A stretch of DNA of 28,317 nucleotides from contig CAJKDR010000004.1 in assembly GCA_905198755.1 (NCBI GenBank), forward strand, positions 1 through 28,317. Reading direction: 5' to 3'. Below the pieces are notes generated by a model. That model did no database searches, was not told the DNA's origin, and saw nothing but the letters and a program-made list of their open reading frames with translations. This stretch comes from an uncultured Clostridiaceae bacterium. GTDB taxonomy: Bacteria > Bacillota > Clostridia > TANB77 > CAG-508. Shown here piece after piece: positions 6,636-15,462 of the stretch (positions are counted from its first letter, which is position 1; the number at the start of each line of letters is the position of its first letter). Position numbers and translations under genes: made by a program.

Positions 6636-8000
6636 TTACATGTCTTGTTTTAGTTGTAGTACCACAACACACTCCACATGTGATGTGAATGGAAACATGT
6701 CTACTGGTTGTATTTTTTCTATATGATATTTTTCTTCTATTTTTGCTAAATCTCTTACTAATGTTGCTGGATTGCAACTTATATAGACTATTCTTTCTGG
6801 TTTTATTTTTAGCATATTTTCGATTGTTGTATTGTCTAATCCTTTTCTTGGTGGGTCTACTATTATTACTCCTGGTTGTATGTTGCCTTCATAAATTAAT
6901 TTTGCTAATAGTTTTTCTGTATCGCCTGCATAATAGTATGCATTTTTTATATTGTTTATCTTACAATTTTCCTTTGCATCTTCTATTGCTTGTTCTACTA
7001 TTTCTATTCCATATACTTCTTTTGCATGATTTGCCATATATATTCCTATAGTTCCTATACCACAATACAAGTCAAATACAGTTTCATTTCCTGTTAATTC
7101 GGCACCTTGTAGTGCTAAATTATATAATTTCTCTGTTTGTACAGGATTAATTTGATAAAATGATAATGGTGATATTTTGAATGTATAATCTCCTAAATTA
7201 TCATATATGTACCCATTACCATATAAATTAATATTCTTTTTTCCTAATATTACATTTGTATTTTTAGAGTTAATATTTTTTACTATAGTTTTTATATTTT
7301 CGAATTTATGTATTAATTCCTTTACTAATTTTTCTTCTGAAGCAAATTTATCTTCTTTGATAACCAATATACACATTATTTCGTTTGTTCTTATTCCTGT
7401 TCTTATAATTATGTGTCTTAGTATTCCTGTTTGTTTGGTTTCATCATAAATAGCAATATTATTTTTCTTAGCAAATTCACATATAAATTTAGCAATTTTT
7501 TGCGATTCACCAGTTTGTATTAAACATTTATCTATTGGTATTATCTCATGTGTTCTATTTGCAAATACTCCTACTACTGGATCACCCTTTTTATCTACAC
7601 CAACTGGAAATTGTGCTTTATCTCTATAGTTATATGGATTTTCCATTCCAATAGTTTGTTCAACTTCAATTTTTTGCTTTAGATTTTTATTTACCAAGTT
7701 CTGCACAGTGTTTTTCTTCATATTTAATGTTTCTTTATATTGTACATGTCTCAGATTACATCCGCCACATCTTTTATATGTTGCACAATCAACTGGATTA
7801 CATCTATATTCTGAAGCTTTTAATATTTCTAGTATTTTTCCAAAAGCATAAGATGAAGTAACTTTTACAATTAATATTTTTATTTTTTCTCCTTTAATTG
7901 CTCCCGGAATAAATACTGTAAAATTATTAATTTTTGCTATTCCTTCTCCTTCAAATCCATTATCAATTATATCTACTATATATTCTTCATTTTTTTGCAT
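6636..8000 (-). CDS. rlmD: 23S rRNA (uracil-C5)-methyltransferase, RlmCD/RlmD type
   Basis: A 454-residue S-adenosylmethionine-dependent RNA methyltransferase. Residues 1-60 form a TRAM RNA-binding domain (GFEGEGIAKI). The iron-sulfur cluster is formed by C72, C78 and C81 (CATYKRCGGC) plus a Cys in IDKCLIQTG. The SAM motif is DLYCGIGTIGIY, followed by IVDPPRKGLD and the catalytic Cys in YISCNPATL (C409). In Gram-positive bacteria one such enzyme usually makes m5U747 and m5U1939, so RlmCD is the best functional name. The start is ATG 8000 after GGAG. It follows the PHP gene by 12 bases, suggesting co-transcription. Intact and ordinary. Confidence 0.92.
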   Translation of the reverse strand: MQKNEEYIVDIIDNGFEGEGIAKINNFTVFIPGAIKGEKIKILIVKVTSSYAFGKILEILKASEYRCNPVDCATYKRCGGCNLRHVQYKETLNMKKNTVQNLVNKNLKQKIEVEQTIGMENPYNYRDKAQFPVGVDKKGDPVVGVFANRTHEIIPIDKCLIQTGESQKIAKFICEFAKKNNIAIYDETKQTGILRHIIIRTGIRTNEIMCILVIKEDKFASEEKLVKELIHKFENIKTIVKNINSKNTNVILGKKNINLYGNGYIYDNLGDYTFKISPLSFYQINPVQTEKLYNLALQGAELTGNETVFDLYCGIGTIGIYMANHAKEVYGIEIVEQAIEDAKENCKINNIKNAYYYAGDTEKLLAKLIYEGNIQPGVIIVDPPRKGLDNTTIENMLKIKPERIVYISCNPATLVRDLAKIEEKYHIEKIQPVDMFPFTSHVECVVVLQLKQDM

Positions 8001-8012
8001 AAATTTCTCCTA

Positions 8013-8897
8013 TTATACATTTGCCCAATTCTTAATAATATCTGATCTTATTTTTAAATTTCCTTTACCAATTGCCATCTCTATTCCTGGTTTATTAATT
8101 CCGTGATAATCTGATCCACCACTAATAAAATATCCTTCTTTATCACATATATTTCTTAAGTATTCTATGTTTTCATCGTTAAATTCACTATGATAGCATT
8201 CTATTCCGTCTATATCATATTGTTTTAATAAATCGTTTATAAATTCTTTAATATTATCTACCCATTTATATATAAATAAATGAGGCAAAAAAACTAATCC
8301 TCCTGCATTTTTTATTGCTTTTATTGCTTCTTCTATAGAAGGATAATCTTGTGATTTATCAATATATAAAATATGGTTTTTATCTCCGCAATATTTTTTT
8401 GAAAATGTATTAAATGTTTCCCAAAAATCTGCAGGTACTTTATCTTTATTCTCAATATGTTTTTTTATTTCTTTATATATTTGTAAACTTGCCCAATCAG
8501 TATGAGAATCAAATTCAATTTTTTCTTTAGGAGACATAATTAACTTCATTTGCAAACATTTTTCATATAACATATTAAAATACTTTTGCTGTAATACTTC
8601 TTTAGTTTTATCTTTATAAAATTCATTTGCCCATTCTTGCATTTTATCTGTGTTTATTTTATATCCTAATACCTCTATTAATCTGCCATTAATAGAACAC
8701 TTTATTTCTATTCCTGGAATAATTTTCCCAGAATAATATTTCTTAATATCTATATTTTTTAATTCTGCATATGCATTGCAATTATCATGATCTGTAATAG
8801 ATATATATTCTAATTTCTTTTCTTCTGCCTTTTTTAGCAGTTCTTTTAAAGTATCTGCTCCATCTGAATAAATAGTATGTAAATGTAAATCAATCAT
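8013..8897 (-). CDS. PHP-domain phosphoesterase (TrpH/YciV-like)
   Basis: A 294-residue protein of the polymerase and histidinol phosphatase fold. The metal-binding motifs are in the usual order: HLHTIYSDG (H5, H7, D12), ITDHDN (D36, H37), GIEIKC, LPHLFIY, and the final GGSDYHG near residue 265. The family includes nucleoside 3',5'-bisphosphate phosphatases that use divalent metals. The middle part (about residues 105-185) is longer than in TrpH and contains several Lys/Asp-rich helices. It starts at ATG 8897 after AGAGGT. The zeta-type gene ends 9 bases upstream and the methyltransferase starts 12 bases downstream. Confidence 0.82.
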   Translation of the reverse strand: MIDLHLHTIYSDGADTLKELLKKAEEKKLEYISITDHDNCNAYAELKNIDIKKYYSGKIIPGIEIKCSINGRLIEVLGYKINTDKMQEWANEFYKDKTKEVLQQKYFNMLYEKCLQMKLIMSPKEKIEFDSHTDWASLQIYKEIKKHIENKDKVPADFWETFNTFSKKYCGDKNHILYIDKSQDYPSIEEAIKAIKNAGGLVFLPHLFIYKWVDNIKEFINDLLKQYDIDGIECYHSEFNDENIEYLRNICDKEGYFISGGSDYHGINKPGIEMAIGKGNLKIRSDIIKNWANV

Positions 8898-8906
8898 ATT
8901 ATACCT

Positions 8907-9875
8907 CTAAAAACTTCTACTTTCTCTATTTTTTTCTAATTCGTTATTAAATGCATTTTCTAAATTATCTAATCTTTCTTCTTGCTCCTTAATTCCTGAA
9001 ACTTTAATTCTTTTTCTTAATTCTTCTATTCTCTGATTATATTTTTCAGGATTTTTCAATAGTTCTTGTCTATTTTTTGCTCTTTCTGCTACAATTGCCT
9101 CAACAGCACTAACATATCGATTATCTCCATTAATATATACTAATTCTGGTTTTTCAGGAGAATATCCTCTTTTAAAAACTCTTATTTTATCAAATAATTT
9201 CTTGCTTTCTACTTGTCTTACAGTTTCTAACAATTTCTCGTATGCAATATCATGATTTTCCATCGTTACAACTCTTGGTGGAAGCCCAGCTTCTCTAAAA
9301 TATTGCTCTCTTTCCTAACATGATAATAAACTTTCAAATCTATCAACTGCTAATATATTGATATCTATAGTATAATTTCCTTGTATATTTTTAATTTCTC
9401 TAGTTCCATCGTCTTTAATTTTGCCAATAGCTGCTTTTCCTCCATTTTTTTGAAATTCTAATATATCTATATATCCTTGAGTACCACCAAATGTTCCTTC
9501 TTGTACTATACTATTTCTTAATTCAACTGCTCTTTTTCTTAAATAATTATCTAATGCTGGTTTTACAAATCTTTGCAATATTTTATAAGATTCATCAGGA
9601 AATTCTTCTAGAATTTCCTGATAATATTCATGATGTATAGATATATCATCTGGGTTAAATTCTATATATGACCCTAGTTTTCCAATATCCTCTGCTTCAT
9701 TTACAACAAATTGTCTAAGTCCTGTTTTCCCTGCTCCTGCTTGTGCTATAACAAATATTGATATTGGTTTTTCAACAGTTTCTCCTTTCATAAATGTTGC
9801 TATTTCTGCTCTAGTTAAACATTTATTATATTCTTCTGGTGTTAAATCATATTTTTTATCATTATTTTCTCTCAT
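8907..9875 (-). pseudogene. Zeta-toxin-like kinase interrupted by an in-frame amber codon
   Basis: One frame from ATG 9875 to TAG 8907 (323 codons) is broken only by TAG at 9315-9317. The first 186 residues carry the zeta-toxin P-loop (AQAGAGKT, residues 44-51), FNPDD, and QEGTFGG, typical of UDP-GlcNAc kinases of the zeta/PezT group. After the stop the same frame continues EREQYFREAGLPPRVVT and then a charged helical tail (an internal ATG at 9263 could start it alone). Both parts join in the same frame with no gap, so a single-base change made the stop. TAG ends other genes here (for example the kinase at 1003), so read-through as a sense codon is unlikely but not excluded. Its small partner gene lies one base upstream. 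Confidence 0.8.
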
Positions 9876-9876
9876 A

Positions 9877-10089
9877 TTATTTTTTAATCTCCTCTAAATA
9901 AGTATTAAGCACTTTTCCAATAATTTCCTCATTATTTTTATAAATTTCTTCCTTTTCTTTATTTAGTATGTTTATTTTATTCTTAAACTTTTCATAATTT
10001 TCTTCTGTATTGTTTTTAATTTCATTAGCTATTTTTAAATTAATAACATATAATGCTAATTCCACTTTATTTCCTTTTATTTTAATCAC
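9877..10089 (-). CDS. Small upstream partner of the zeta-like gene, possible antitoxin
   Basis: A 70-residue, Lys/Glu-rich, mostly helical protein (ELALYVINLKIANEIKNN followed by long charged helices). Its stop is one base from the start of the zeta-like gene, the order and coupling expected of an antitoxin-toxin pair. The longest reading starts at GTG 10089, which overlaps its own Shine-Dalgarno. A second GTG at 10065 has AAGGA seven bases ahead and may be the real start, giving 62 residues. I see no DNA-binding motif. The function is inferred from position and size only. Confidence 0.5.
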   Translation of the reverse strand: MIKIKGNKVELALYVINLKIANEIKNNTEENYEKFKNKINILNKEKEEIYKNNEEIIGKVLNTYLEEIKK

Positions 10090-10187
10090 TCCCTAAAATC
10101 AACTTTTTACTTATTCATTATATTATAAATTCTTCTCTATTTCAATCTTTAACTAAAATATTAATTACAAATATTCTTAAAAATCTG

Positions 10188-10216
10188 TTGACACATTAAA
10201 ACATTTGTGCTAATAT
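10188..10216 (+). promoter_or_regulatory. Promoter of tRNA-Leu
   Basis: TTGACA (10188-10193), 17-base spacer, TAATAT (10211-10216). It ends 18 bases before the tRNA. It is a near-consensus housekeeping promoter. Confidence 0.8.
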
Positions 10217-10234
10217 ATATATTGTTCTAAACAA

Positions 10235-10318
10235 GCGGATGTGGCGGAACTGGCAGACGCGCTGGTCTTAGGAACCAGTGCCTACGGCGTGGAGGTTCGA
10301 GTCCTCTCATCCGCACCA
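10235..10318 (+). tRNA. tRNA-Leu (anticodon UAG)
   Basis: A full class II cloverleaf. The acceptor GCGGATG pairs with CATCCGC. The anticodon stem CTGGT/ACCAG holds loop CTTAGGA, so the anticodon is TAG, reading CUN leucine codons. There is a long variable arm (TGCCTACGGCGT), a T loop with TTCGAGT, and an encoded CCA end. It is one of the few plus-strand genes and sits between the zeta-type pair and the broken MFS gene, a common place for insertions. Confidence 0.97.
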
Positions 10319-10344
10319 ATAATAAATCTGTTTTTACTACAGAT

Positions 10345-10374
10345 AAAAAATCAATCAGAAATGATTGATTTTTT
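10345..10374 (+). terminator. Terminator after tRNA-Leu
   Basis: Perfect 13-bp stem AAAAAATCAATCA/TGATTGATTTTTT with a GAAA loop; the T-run is part of the stem. It is symmetrical and could also work on the minus strand. Confidence 0.85.
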
Positions 10375-10411
10375 CGTTTTATAAGAAAAAATCATAGAAA
10401 GGTTGGTGTCT

Positions 10412-10525
10412 ATGATAAAAATAATTAAAGAAGAAATTGAGATTGATGAAGAATATAGAACTACGCTTATAAATTTTTCAAAATATAAGCTTGTAATGTT
10501 CGCAATGGTTTATGGAAATGGATAA
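10412..10525 (+). CDS. Possible 37-residue ORF of unknown function
   Basis: ATG 10412 follows AAAGG with a 9-base spacer and reads MIKIIKEEIEIDEEYRTTL, then INFSKYKLVMFAMVYGNG and TAA. The front half is acidic and helical, the end hydrophobic. It could be a genuine small protein or the stub of a longer gene. No family is recognised. The rest of the 10375-10709 gap is AT-rich with no other feature I can support. Confidence 0.3.
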   Translation: MIKIIKEEIEIDEEYRTTLINFSKYKLVMFAMVYGNG

Positions 10526-10709
10526 TGTAGAACAAAATAAAATTGTAATATATTTGTATAATAACATTAGTTCTAGAACAAATAATATGCATTAAAATAT
10601 TTTTTATAATCACGAAAAATCGCTTCAACTATTGAAAAAAATTAATTTTATTGCTATATTATTGTTTAGTATTTGAAATAAAAAGGTTTAATATAGTTGG
10701 AGTGATTAA

Positions 10710-11869
10710 ATGAAAAAACAATATTCAATAATTTATGTAGTATATATATTATTAGGATTAGCTTTAGGACTTTGGGAAGTGTTTAAACCCATATGGCTTA
10801 TTGAAAAAGGATTATCCATAGAAAATCTTGGTGTTTCGTTTTTTATTGCATTGTCTATGGCTTCGATTTTTTCTTTGTTAGTTGGTAAAAAAGTAATGAA
10901 TATTGGAATTAGAAAATCTATTCAAATTGCATTATTCTTAAGAGTAGTAATTTTTTGCAGTATGATTTTAATTAATAATAGAAATCTAATGATTTTTCAA
11001 AGTTGTTTGGATTTATTATTAGATACCCTCATAATTCAATGGATGTATCCATTATTATCACAAATAAAAATAAGTAATTGTTTTTTTGGTTTAAAAGATA
11101 ATTTGTATGATTTGGCAGGAAATATAGGAACTATTATCGCAGGGGTATTCGTAGGAATTACTCTCTACCAATTTACTTCATATCAAATTTGTATTTCTTT
11201 ATGTATGACAATCTTTTTAATATGCTTTTTACTTTTGTTCAAAGTAGAAAATCAAAAAATAAATTTAGGAAATATAGATACGGCCAAGGAAATATTTAAA
11301 ATAAAAAGTGTAAAAGACTATATAAAATATTCATGTTCTCGAAGATTGCAATTATATTTAATATTAGGATTTCTTATGGTTATACTTACAGAAAACTTAG
11401 GAATCGAAAAGAGTTTAGCTGGTATTTCTTGGGCAATTATTCAAATATTCTTTAATTTTATAGGAATTCTAGTTTCTTTTAAAAGTAATAGATTTAATAG
11501 AATTAAATTTTTAAATTTGCCAATATATCTAGTATTATATTTTTATTTATAGCAGGACTATCAAAAAATGTTATATTTTCTTTTATTGCAATTTTATGGA
11601 TAGATGTATTTAGTGATTTCTACAGTCCAATGATTGATGCACCTTTAACAAATGAAATACCAAAAGATTTACAGTTGCATTTTTCAAATTATAAGCATAT
11701 TTTTACATGGATAACTAATGGACTAGCATATATAATATCAGGGTTTTTAATAAGTACTAATTATAAAGTAATATTTTTAGTAAGTATCCCATTACTTGTA
11801 TTTCAAAATTTTGTTGGAACAAGAGCTTTAAAACAATGTAAGAATACAAATGTTTATGGGCAAAAATAA
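10710..11869 (+). pseudogene. MFS transporter broken by a frameshift
   Basis: ATG 10710 follows GGAG. The first 280 residues look like an MFS transporter: TM1 with LGLALGLWEVFKPIWL, the loop GKKVMNIGIRKS, and about eight membrane segments. The frame then runs into a TAG at 11550-11552. From about 11507 another frame is open and continues as NISSIIFLFIAGLSKNVIF, FSDFYSPMIDAPLTNE and two more membrane segments to TAA 11869. The change of frame fits loss of one T in the T-run at 11508-11512. No classical -1 slippery site is present, and there is no CGG codon, unlike the frameshifts in truB and the pilin-like gene. Its subgroup is unlike the intact MFS protein at 3335-4546. Confidence 0.8.
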
Positions 11870-11958
11870 TACTCACATACATGTTTTGCAATTACTCCAA
11901 ATATATTTTTTATAATTTGTATTGTATTTTATTAAAAAAATGTTGTCTTAGAAATAAT

Positions 11959-11991
11959 AAAGAGTTCCTAGCTATATGCTAGGAACTCTTT
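11959..11991. terminator. Bidirectional terminator between convergent genes
   Basis: Perfect 14-bp stem AAAGAGTTCCTAGC/GCTAGGAACTCTTT with a TATAT loop. It sits between the plus-strand MFS remnant and the minus-strand 86-residue gene, two bases from the latter's stop. Confidence 0.85.
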
Positions 11992-11992
11992 G

Positions 11993-12253
11993 TTATTCAG
12001 CAGAATCAATATTTTCGATATCTTCGTACTTAATTGATTTGGTTGACATTTTCAACAATGACGGATTAGTTAAAATAAACATTGATTTTTCATTAATCGA
12101 ATTTATTTCTCCTTCAATTGTTTTTCCTGTTTTAGTTGTCACCTTAACCATATCGAATAATTTGAATTTGTTACCGTTTTGTTCAACAGTGTGATACTGT
12201 TGAACACTGCCCCATTTAAATATATCTATATATTTGTCTCCTGCTTTTACCAT
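11993..12253 (-). CDS. Conserved-looking small hypothetical protein (86 aa)
   Basis: ATG 12253 has an ideal AAGGAGGT nine bases upstream, so this is surely translated. The protein is soluble and mostly beta: VEQNGNKFKLFDMVKVTT, then KTGKTIEGEINSINEKSMFI. The alternation suggests a small SH3- or Sm-like barrel, but I do not recognise the family. It has no Cys and no membrane segment. The gene has its own terminator (11959-11991) and a leader hairpin (12275-12299), so it looks monocistronic and well expressed. Confidence 0.7.
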   Translation of the reverse strand: MVKAGDKYIDIFKWGSVQQYHTVEQNGNKFKLFDMVKVTTKTGKTIEGEINSINEKSMFILTNPSLLKMSTKSIKYEDIENIDSAE

Positions 12254-12274
12254 GTCTTTTACCTCCTTGAATTT

Positions 12275-12299
12275 TCTTAGAGGCTAGAAACCTCTAAGA
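12275..12299 (-). promoter_or_regulatory. Leader hairpin upstream of the 86-residue gene
   Basis: Nine-bp stem TCTTAGAGG/CCTCTAAGA with a 7-base loop. It ends about 13 bases before the AAGGAGG of the downstream gene. It lacks a T-run on the minus strand, so it is not a terminator; it may stabilise the mRNA. Confidence 0.5.
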
Positions 12300-12384
12300 T
12301 ATTAACTTATTGGTTTCTAAAAACAATATTGACTTTTACATTTTAACATATTTAACATAAAATGTCTACTATTTTTTTGGCTTA

Positions 12385-12552
12385 CTAATTTTGTTCATAT
12401 TCATAACTTGAACACATTGATTCATCACATTGCTTTGTGTCACAATTTGTTGTTGGTGATACAACTATTTGTCTTAATTTACATATTTGTTCATCGTAGT
12501 CGTTATACTTACAGCTTTCTACTGTACAATTAATTTTTTGTTTGTTATCCAT
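12385..12552 (-). CDS. DUF1540 small cysteine-rich protein
   Basis: A 55-residue gene starting at ATG 12552 after AGGAGG and ending in tandem stops TAG TAA. The translation begins MDNKQKINCTVESCKYND and has six Cys (9, 14, 24, 37, 42, 47) in the spacing CxxxxCKYN...C...CxTxxC...C. This is the DUF1540 signature, found in small proteins of Clostridia, probably metal-binding. The family's function is unknown to me. It sits between the 86-residue gene and the peroxiredoxin, each with its own ribosome site. Confidence 0.8.
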   Translation of the reverse strand: MDNKQKINCTVESCKYNDYDEQICKLRQIVVSPTTNCDTKQCDESMCSSYEYEQN

Positions 12553-12613
12553 AATAAAACCTCCTAAAAAGAAATCTATTTTTATTATGCACGGTTTTAT
12601 TTTTATAATACAA

Positions 12614-13330
12614 TTATTTTTTATCTTCTATCTGCTTTGTTTCTCTATTTTCTACTTGATTTTGCTTACAACATTCTGAATCTTTAAAACTTAAATACCA
12701 ACTCATTCCATTTTTGTCATTTTTTACATTTTGAGCTCTTTCTTCTAAACTGCAAAATGTGTTTGGCATTGGATTTATAATAGGTCCTCCCATAGTCCAG
12801 TTTGCAGGAGTTGCACCTTTACATTCACTTGCTAATTGCAGTGCTTCTAATGCTCTTAATATTTCTGGAATACATCTTCCTACATTTAATGGATAGATTA
12901 GAATTAATCTTATTATTCCATGTGGATCTATAATATATACATTTCTAACAGTTTCTGTATTACTAACATCACTAGAAATCATTCCATATTTTCTTGCTAT
13001 CATTCCATTTCTATCTGCTACAATAGGAAATGGTATTTTTATTCCTGTTCTCATATAAATATCATACATCCAAGCTAAATGTGATGGATTCGAGTCTACA
13101 CTCAAACCTAATAAACATGCATTTCTTTCTTCAAAATATTGGTTAGCTCTTGAAAAAGCAATCATTTCAGTTGTGCATACGGGGGTAAAATCTCCTGGGT
13201 GTGAAAAAAATATTAACCATTTTCCTCTATAATCACTTAAGCAAACCTTTCCATATGTAGTATCAGCTTCAAAATCTGGAGCTTGCATTCCTATTCTTAC
13301 ATTACCATTCATCATTAATTCATAATCCAT
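12614..13330 (-). CDS. Peroxiredoxin, Prx6/AhpC-TSA type
   Basis: The start is ATG 13330, eight bases after AAAGGAG; an upstream in-frame ATG (13348) precedes that site and is rejected. The protein has 238 residues. APDFEADTT opens the thioredoxin fold and HPGDFTPVCTTE holds the peroxidatic Cys (C52) with the conserved Pro and Thr. Later VYIIDPHGIIRLILIYP and GRCIPEILRALEALQ fit Prx6-type enzymes with a C-terminal dimer domain. Extra Cys occur near the C-terminus (FCSLEE, ECCKQ). The reaction is reduction of hydrogen peroxide or organic peroxides with thiols, in the cytoplasm. In this kind of anaerobe it is an oxygen-protection enzyme. Confidence 0.9.
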   Translation of the reverse strand: MDYELMMNGNVRIGMQAPDFEADTTYGKVCLSDYRGKWLIFFSHPGDFTPVCTTEMIAFSRANQYFEERNACLLGLSVDSNPSHLAWMYDIYMRTGIKIPFPIVADRNGMIARKYGMISSDVSNTETVRNVYIIDPHGIIRLILIYPLNVGRCIPEILRALEALQLASECKGATPANWTMGGPIINPMPNTFCSLEERAQNVKNDKNGMSWYLSFKDSECCKQNQVENRETKQIEDKK

Positions 13331-13383
13331 AAAATAAACTCCTTTCATATTTGTTTTATAATATGAAAAGAGTTGTATTTTTG

Positions 13384-14064
13384 TTAATTTAATATGATTT
13401 TTAGATGTCTTATTCCATCTCTTATTGGATTTAAATGTGGCTTTTTATCTCTCTTGTCTTTGTAAAAATTTATTGGCACTTCTGTTATTTTCAGATTATT
13501 TATTCCAGCTTTTATTATCATTTCACTTGCATATTCCATACCTTTACAAGTACAATTTAATGCTAATATTTTTTCTTTATTATATCCTCTTAATCCACAA
13601 TTTACATCTCCTATATTTATTTTATATTTTTTTCTTACTAAAAATGTTAATGTTGGTGTTCCTAAATATCTATGCAAAAAAGGCATCGCTCCCTTTTCCA
13701 TTTTTCCTTTTAATCTATTTCCCATTACTAAATCATTACCATCTTTTAGTTTTGTTATAAAATCTGATAATTCTAAAAAGTTATAACTGTCATCAGCATC
13801 TCCCATTATTATATACTTGCCATTCGCTTCTTTTGTTCCTTCAATCAATGCTGATCCATATCCTCTTTTGGGTACATCAATTGTCCTTGCTCCTAATTTT
13901 TCTGAAATTGCTTTTGTTGAATCTGTACTCATATTATTAGCTATTAAAATTTCTGCATTTAAGTTATTTTCTTTTATAAATTTTTGTGCTTTTTCTATAC
14001 ATATTCCAATTGTTTTTTCTTCATTTAATGCTGGAATTAATATTGTTAATTCTGTTTCTTTCAT
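13384..14064 (-). CDS. Family 2 glycosyltransferase (DPM1/polyprenyl-phosphate type)
   Basis: A 226-residue GT2 enzyme without membrane segments: TILIPALNEEKTIG at 7-20 (nucleotide-sugar strand), NNMSTDST, RGYGSALIEG, the DxD motif MGDADDSYNF (D89, D91), and later GDVNCGLRGYNKEK. This layout matches glycosyltransferases that load a sugar onto a polyprenyl phosphate carrier at the inner face of the membrane. Its ATG directly follows the TAA of the polytopic membrane gene, with AAGGA inside that gene, so the two are translationally coupled. The likely role is lipid-linked sugar supply for a membrane GT-C enzyme. The sugar is unknown. Confidence 0.85.
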   Translation of the reverse strand: MKETELTILIPALNEEKTIGICIEKAQKFIKENNLNAEILIANNMSTDSTKAISEKLGARTIDVPKRGYGSALIEGTKEANGKYIIMGDADDSYNFLELSDFITKLKDGNDLVMGNRLKGKMEKGAMPFLHRYLGTPTLTFLVRKKYKINIGDVNCGLRGYNKEKILALNCTCKGMEYASEMIIKAGINNLKITEVPINFYKDKRDKKPHLNPIRDGIRHLKIILN

Positions 14065-15447
14065 TTATTCTTTTTCCTTTATTTTTTCTATATCTCGTTT
14101 TATTGTATAAATTATAATAAATATAATTGCTATTATACTTGGTAATTGTGCTCTGTAAGTAAAAAAGCTATGGTAATAAGAGTGATTACCCATTACAATA
14201 TATCTAACATATGGAATTATTGCAATTAATAATAACAATCCTCTTATTTTTATATTGTCCTTTTTATAATTTAAGTCTTTTTTCTTTAAATATACTATCA
14301 ATTTCATTATTGTTAATATCAACAAAGTTACTACAAATGCAGAAGTTAAAACTATCCATGTCTTATTTTTATTTGTAAGTAGTCTCAATGGCCAAACTTT
14401 TGAAATATTTTGTAATAATATATCTTTTGTTTTTATTCTTCCTGCTGATTTATTTATTGTTTTTAATTTCTGCCAAATATTATTGCTTGAATTCTGTATA
14501 TCACTCATTCCATTCTGAATGGCATTAGGTAAATTTAATCTCAATAGTGCATTATCTTTTACATATGAAAATGCATTTATTTTCAATATTATTGATGCCA
14601 ATACCCATTTAGTTAACCACATTAATGCATATGATATAAACCATAGACTGCAAGAGATTACAATAAATTTAATCCCTTCTTTAAAGTTTTTTATTCTATT
14701 ATCTTTATATCTTACTAATAATGTTAATAATACTGGCATTAATATAGTTAATGTTTCTGTTGATAAAAAATCAAAATAACATGTTAGTATTCCAGTTATA
14801 AAGTACATAAGATATAGCTTGCTGTTTCCCCTTTTCTCTATTAATAATGAAATTATTGAAACAATCAAAGCAATTAATACTGTCCATGTATATTCAAAAC
14901 ATGTTGGTGTCATATAAAAACTTAATATAGCACCTGCAATCATTAAAACTATTGCTAATGTCTTATATTTTTTAAATAATATTACTACTAATATCGCTAC
15001 TAAAATCCAAAATATAACTTTCATTATTATATATATTTGATTTACATTGAATATTACAGTTAATGGTCTTAATATTGATAATGACCCATGCCAATATCTT
15101 ATATATTGTTCATTAGACTCAAAATTTTTATCCATCATATCAACGAAATCTCCATTTGAGTCATATGTACGTTCTTTATAATATCTTGCCTCCATAATAG
15201 ATTCTGCTGGTTTATTAGAATCAGTATAGTTCATTATATTAAACAACATCGAATCAGCATAGTAATGTATCATCTTATAGTTTTTTCTTCTATTTTCGAT
15301 TCCGTCTAAATCTCTATAATATTCTGCATTTTCTTTTAAATTATTATAAATTTTATCTCTTGGTATTCTTGAAGTTAATACTAATGTTCCAAATAATACT
15401 AAAACTACAAAAATATAAGTCAATACATATTTAAATATACTTTTCAT
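14065..15447 (-). CDS. Polytopic membrane protein, possible GT-C glycosyltransferase
   Basis: A 460-residue protein with one N-terminal membrane segment (FVVLVLFGTLVLTS), a large outer loop up to about residue 125 (NYKMIHYYADSMLF, YWHGSLSILRPL), and then roughly ten more membrane segments. One late loop reads VMGNHSYYHSFFTYRAQ, and the C-terminus is short and charged. The first outer loop and the gene pair with a polyprenyl-type GT2 suggest a GT-C enzyme using lipid-linked sugars. I do not see a clear catalytic DxD/ExD in the first loop, so the assignment is weak. It could instead be an oligosaccharide-related membrane protein of another family. Confidence 0.5.
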   Translation of the reverse strand: MKSIFKYVLTYIFVVLVLFGTLVLTSRIPRDKIYNNLKENAEYYRDLDGIENRRKNYKMIHYYADSMLFNIMNYTDSNKPAESIMEARYYKERTYDSNGDFVDMMDKNFESNEQYIRYWHGSLSILRPLTVIFNVNQIYIIMKVIFWILVAILVVILFKKYKTLAIVLMIAGAILSFYMTPTCFEYTWTVLIALIVSIISLLIEKRGNSKLYLMYFITGILTCYFDFLSTETLTILMPVLLTLLVRYKDNRIKNFKEGIKFIVISCSLWFISYALMWLTKWVLASIILKINAFSYVKDNALLRLNLPNAIQNGMSDIQNSSNNIWQKLKTINKSAGRIKTKDILLQNISKVWPLRLLTNKNKTWIVLTSAFVVTLLILTIMKLIVYLKKKDLNYKKDNIKIRGLLLLIAIIPYVRYIVMGNHSYYHSFFTYRAQLPSIIAIIFIIIYTIKRDIEKIKEKE

Positions 15448-15462
15448 ATTTCAAATTCCTTT

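Noticed and set aside
9315..9317. TAG reassigned to an amino acid in this genome
   Set aside because: TAG ends the P-loop kinase, the DUF1540 gene (as TAG TAA) and the zeta frame itself, so it acts as a normal stop.
11500..11552. Programmed -1 frameshift in the plus-strand MFS gene
   Set aside because: No X XXY YYZ heptamer is in register; one T lost from a T-run explains it better, and the neighbours are also decayed.
13331..13348. Upstream ATG for the peroxiredoxin
   Set aside because: It lies before the AAAGGAG that serves the ATG at 13330.
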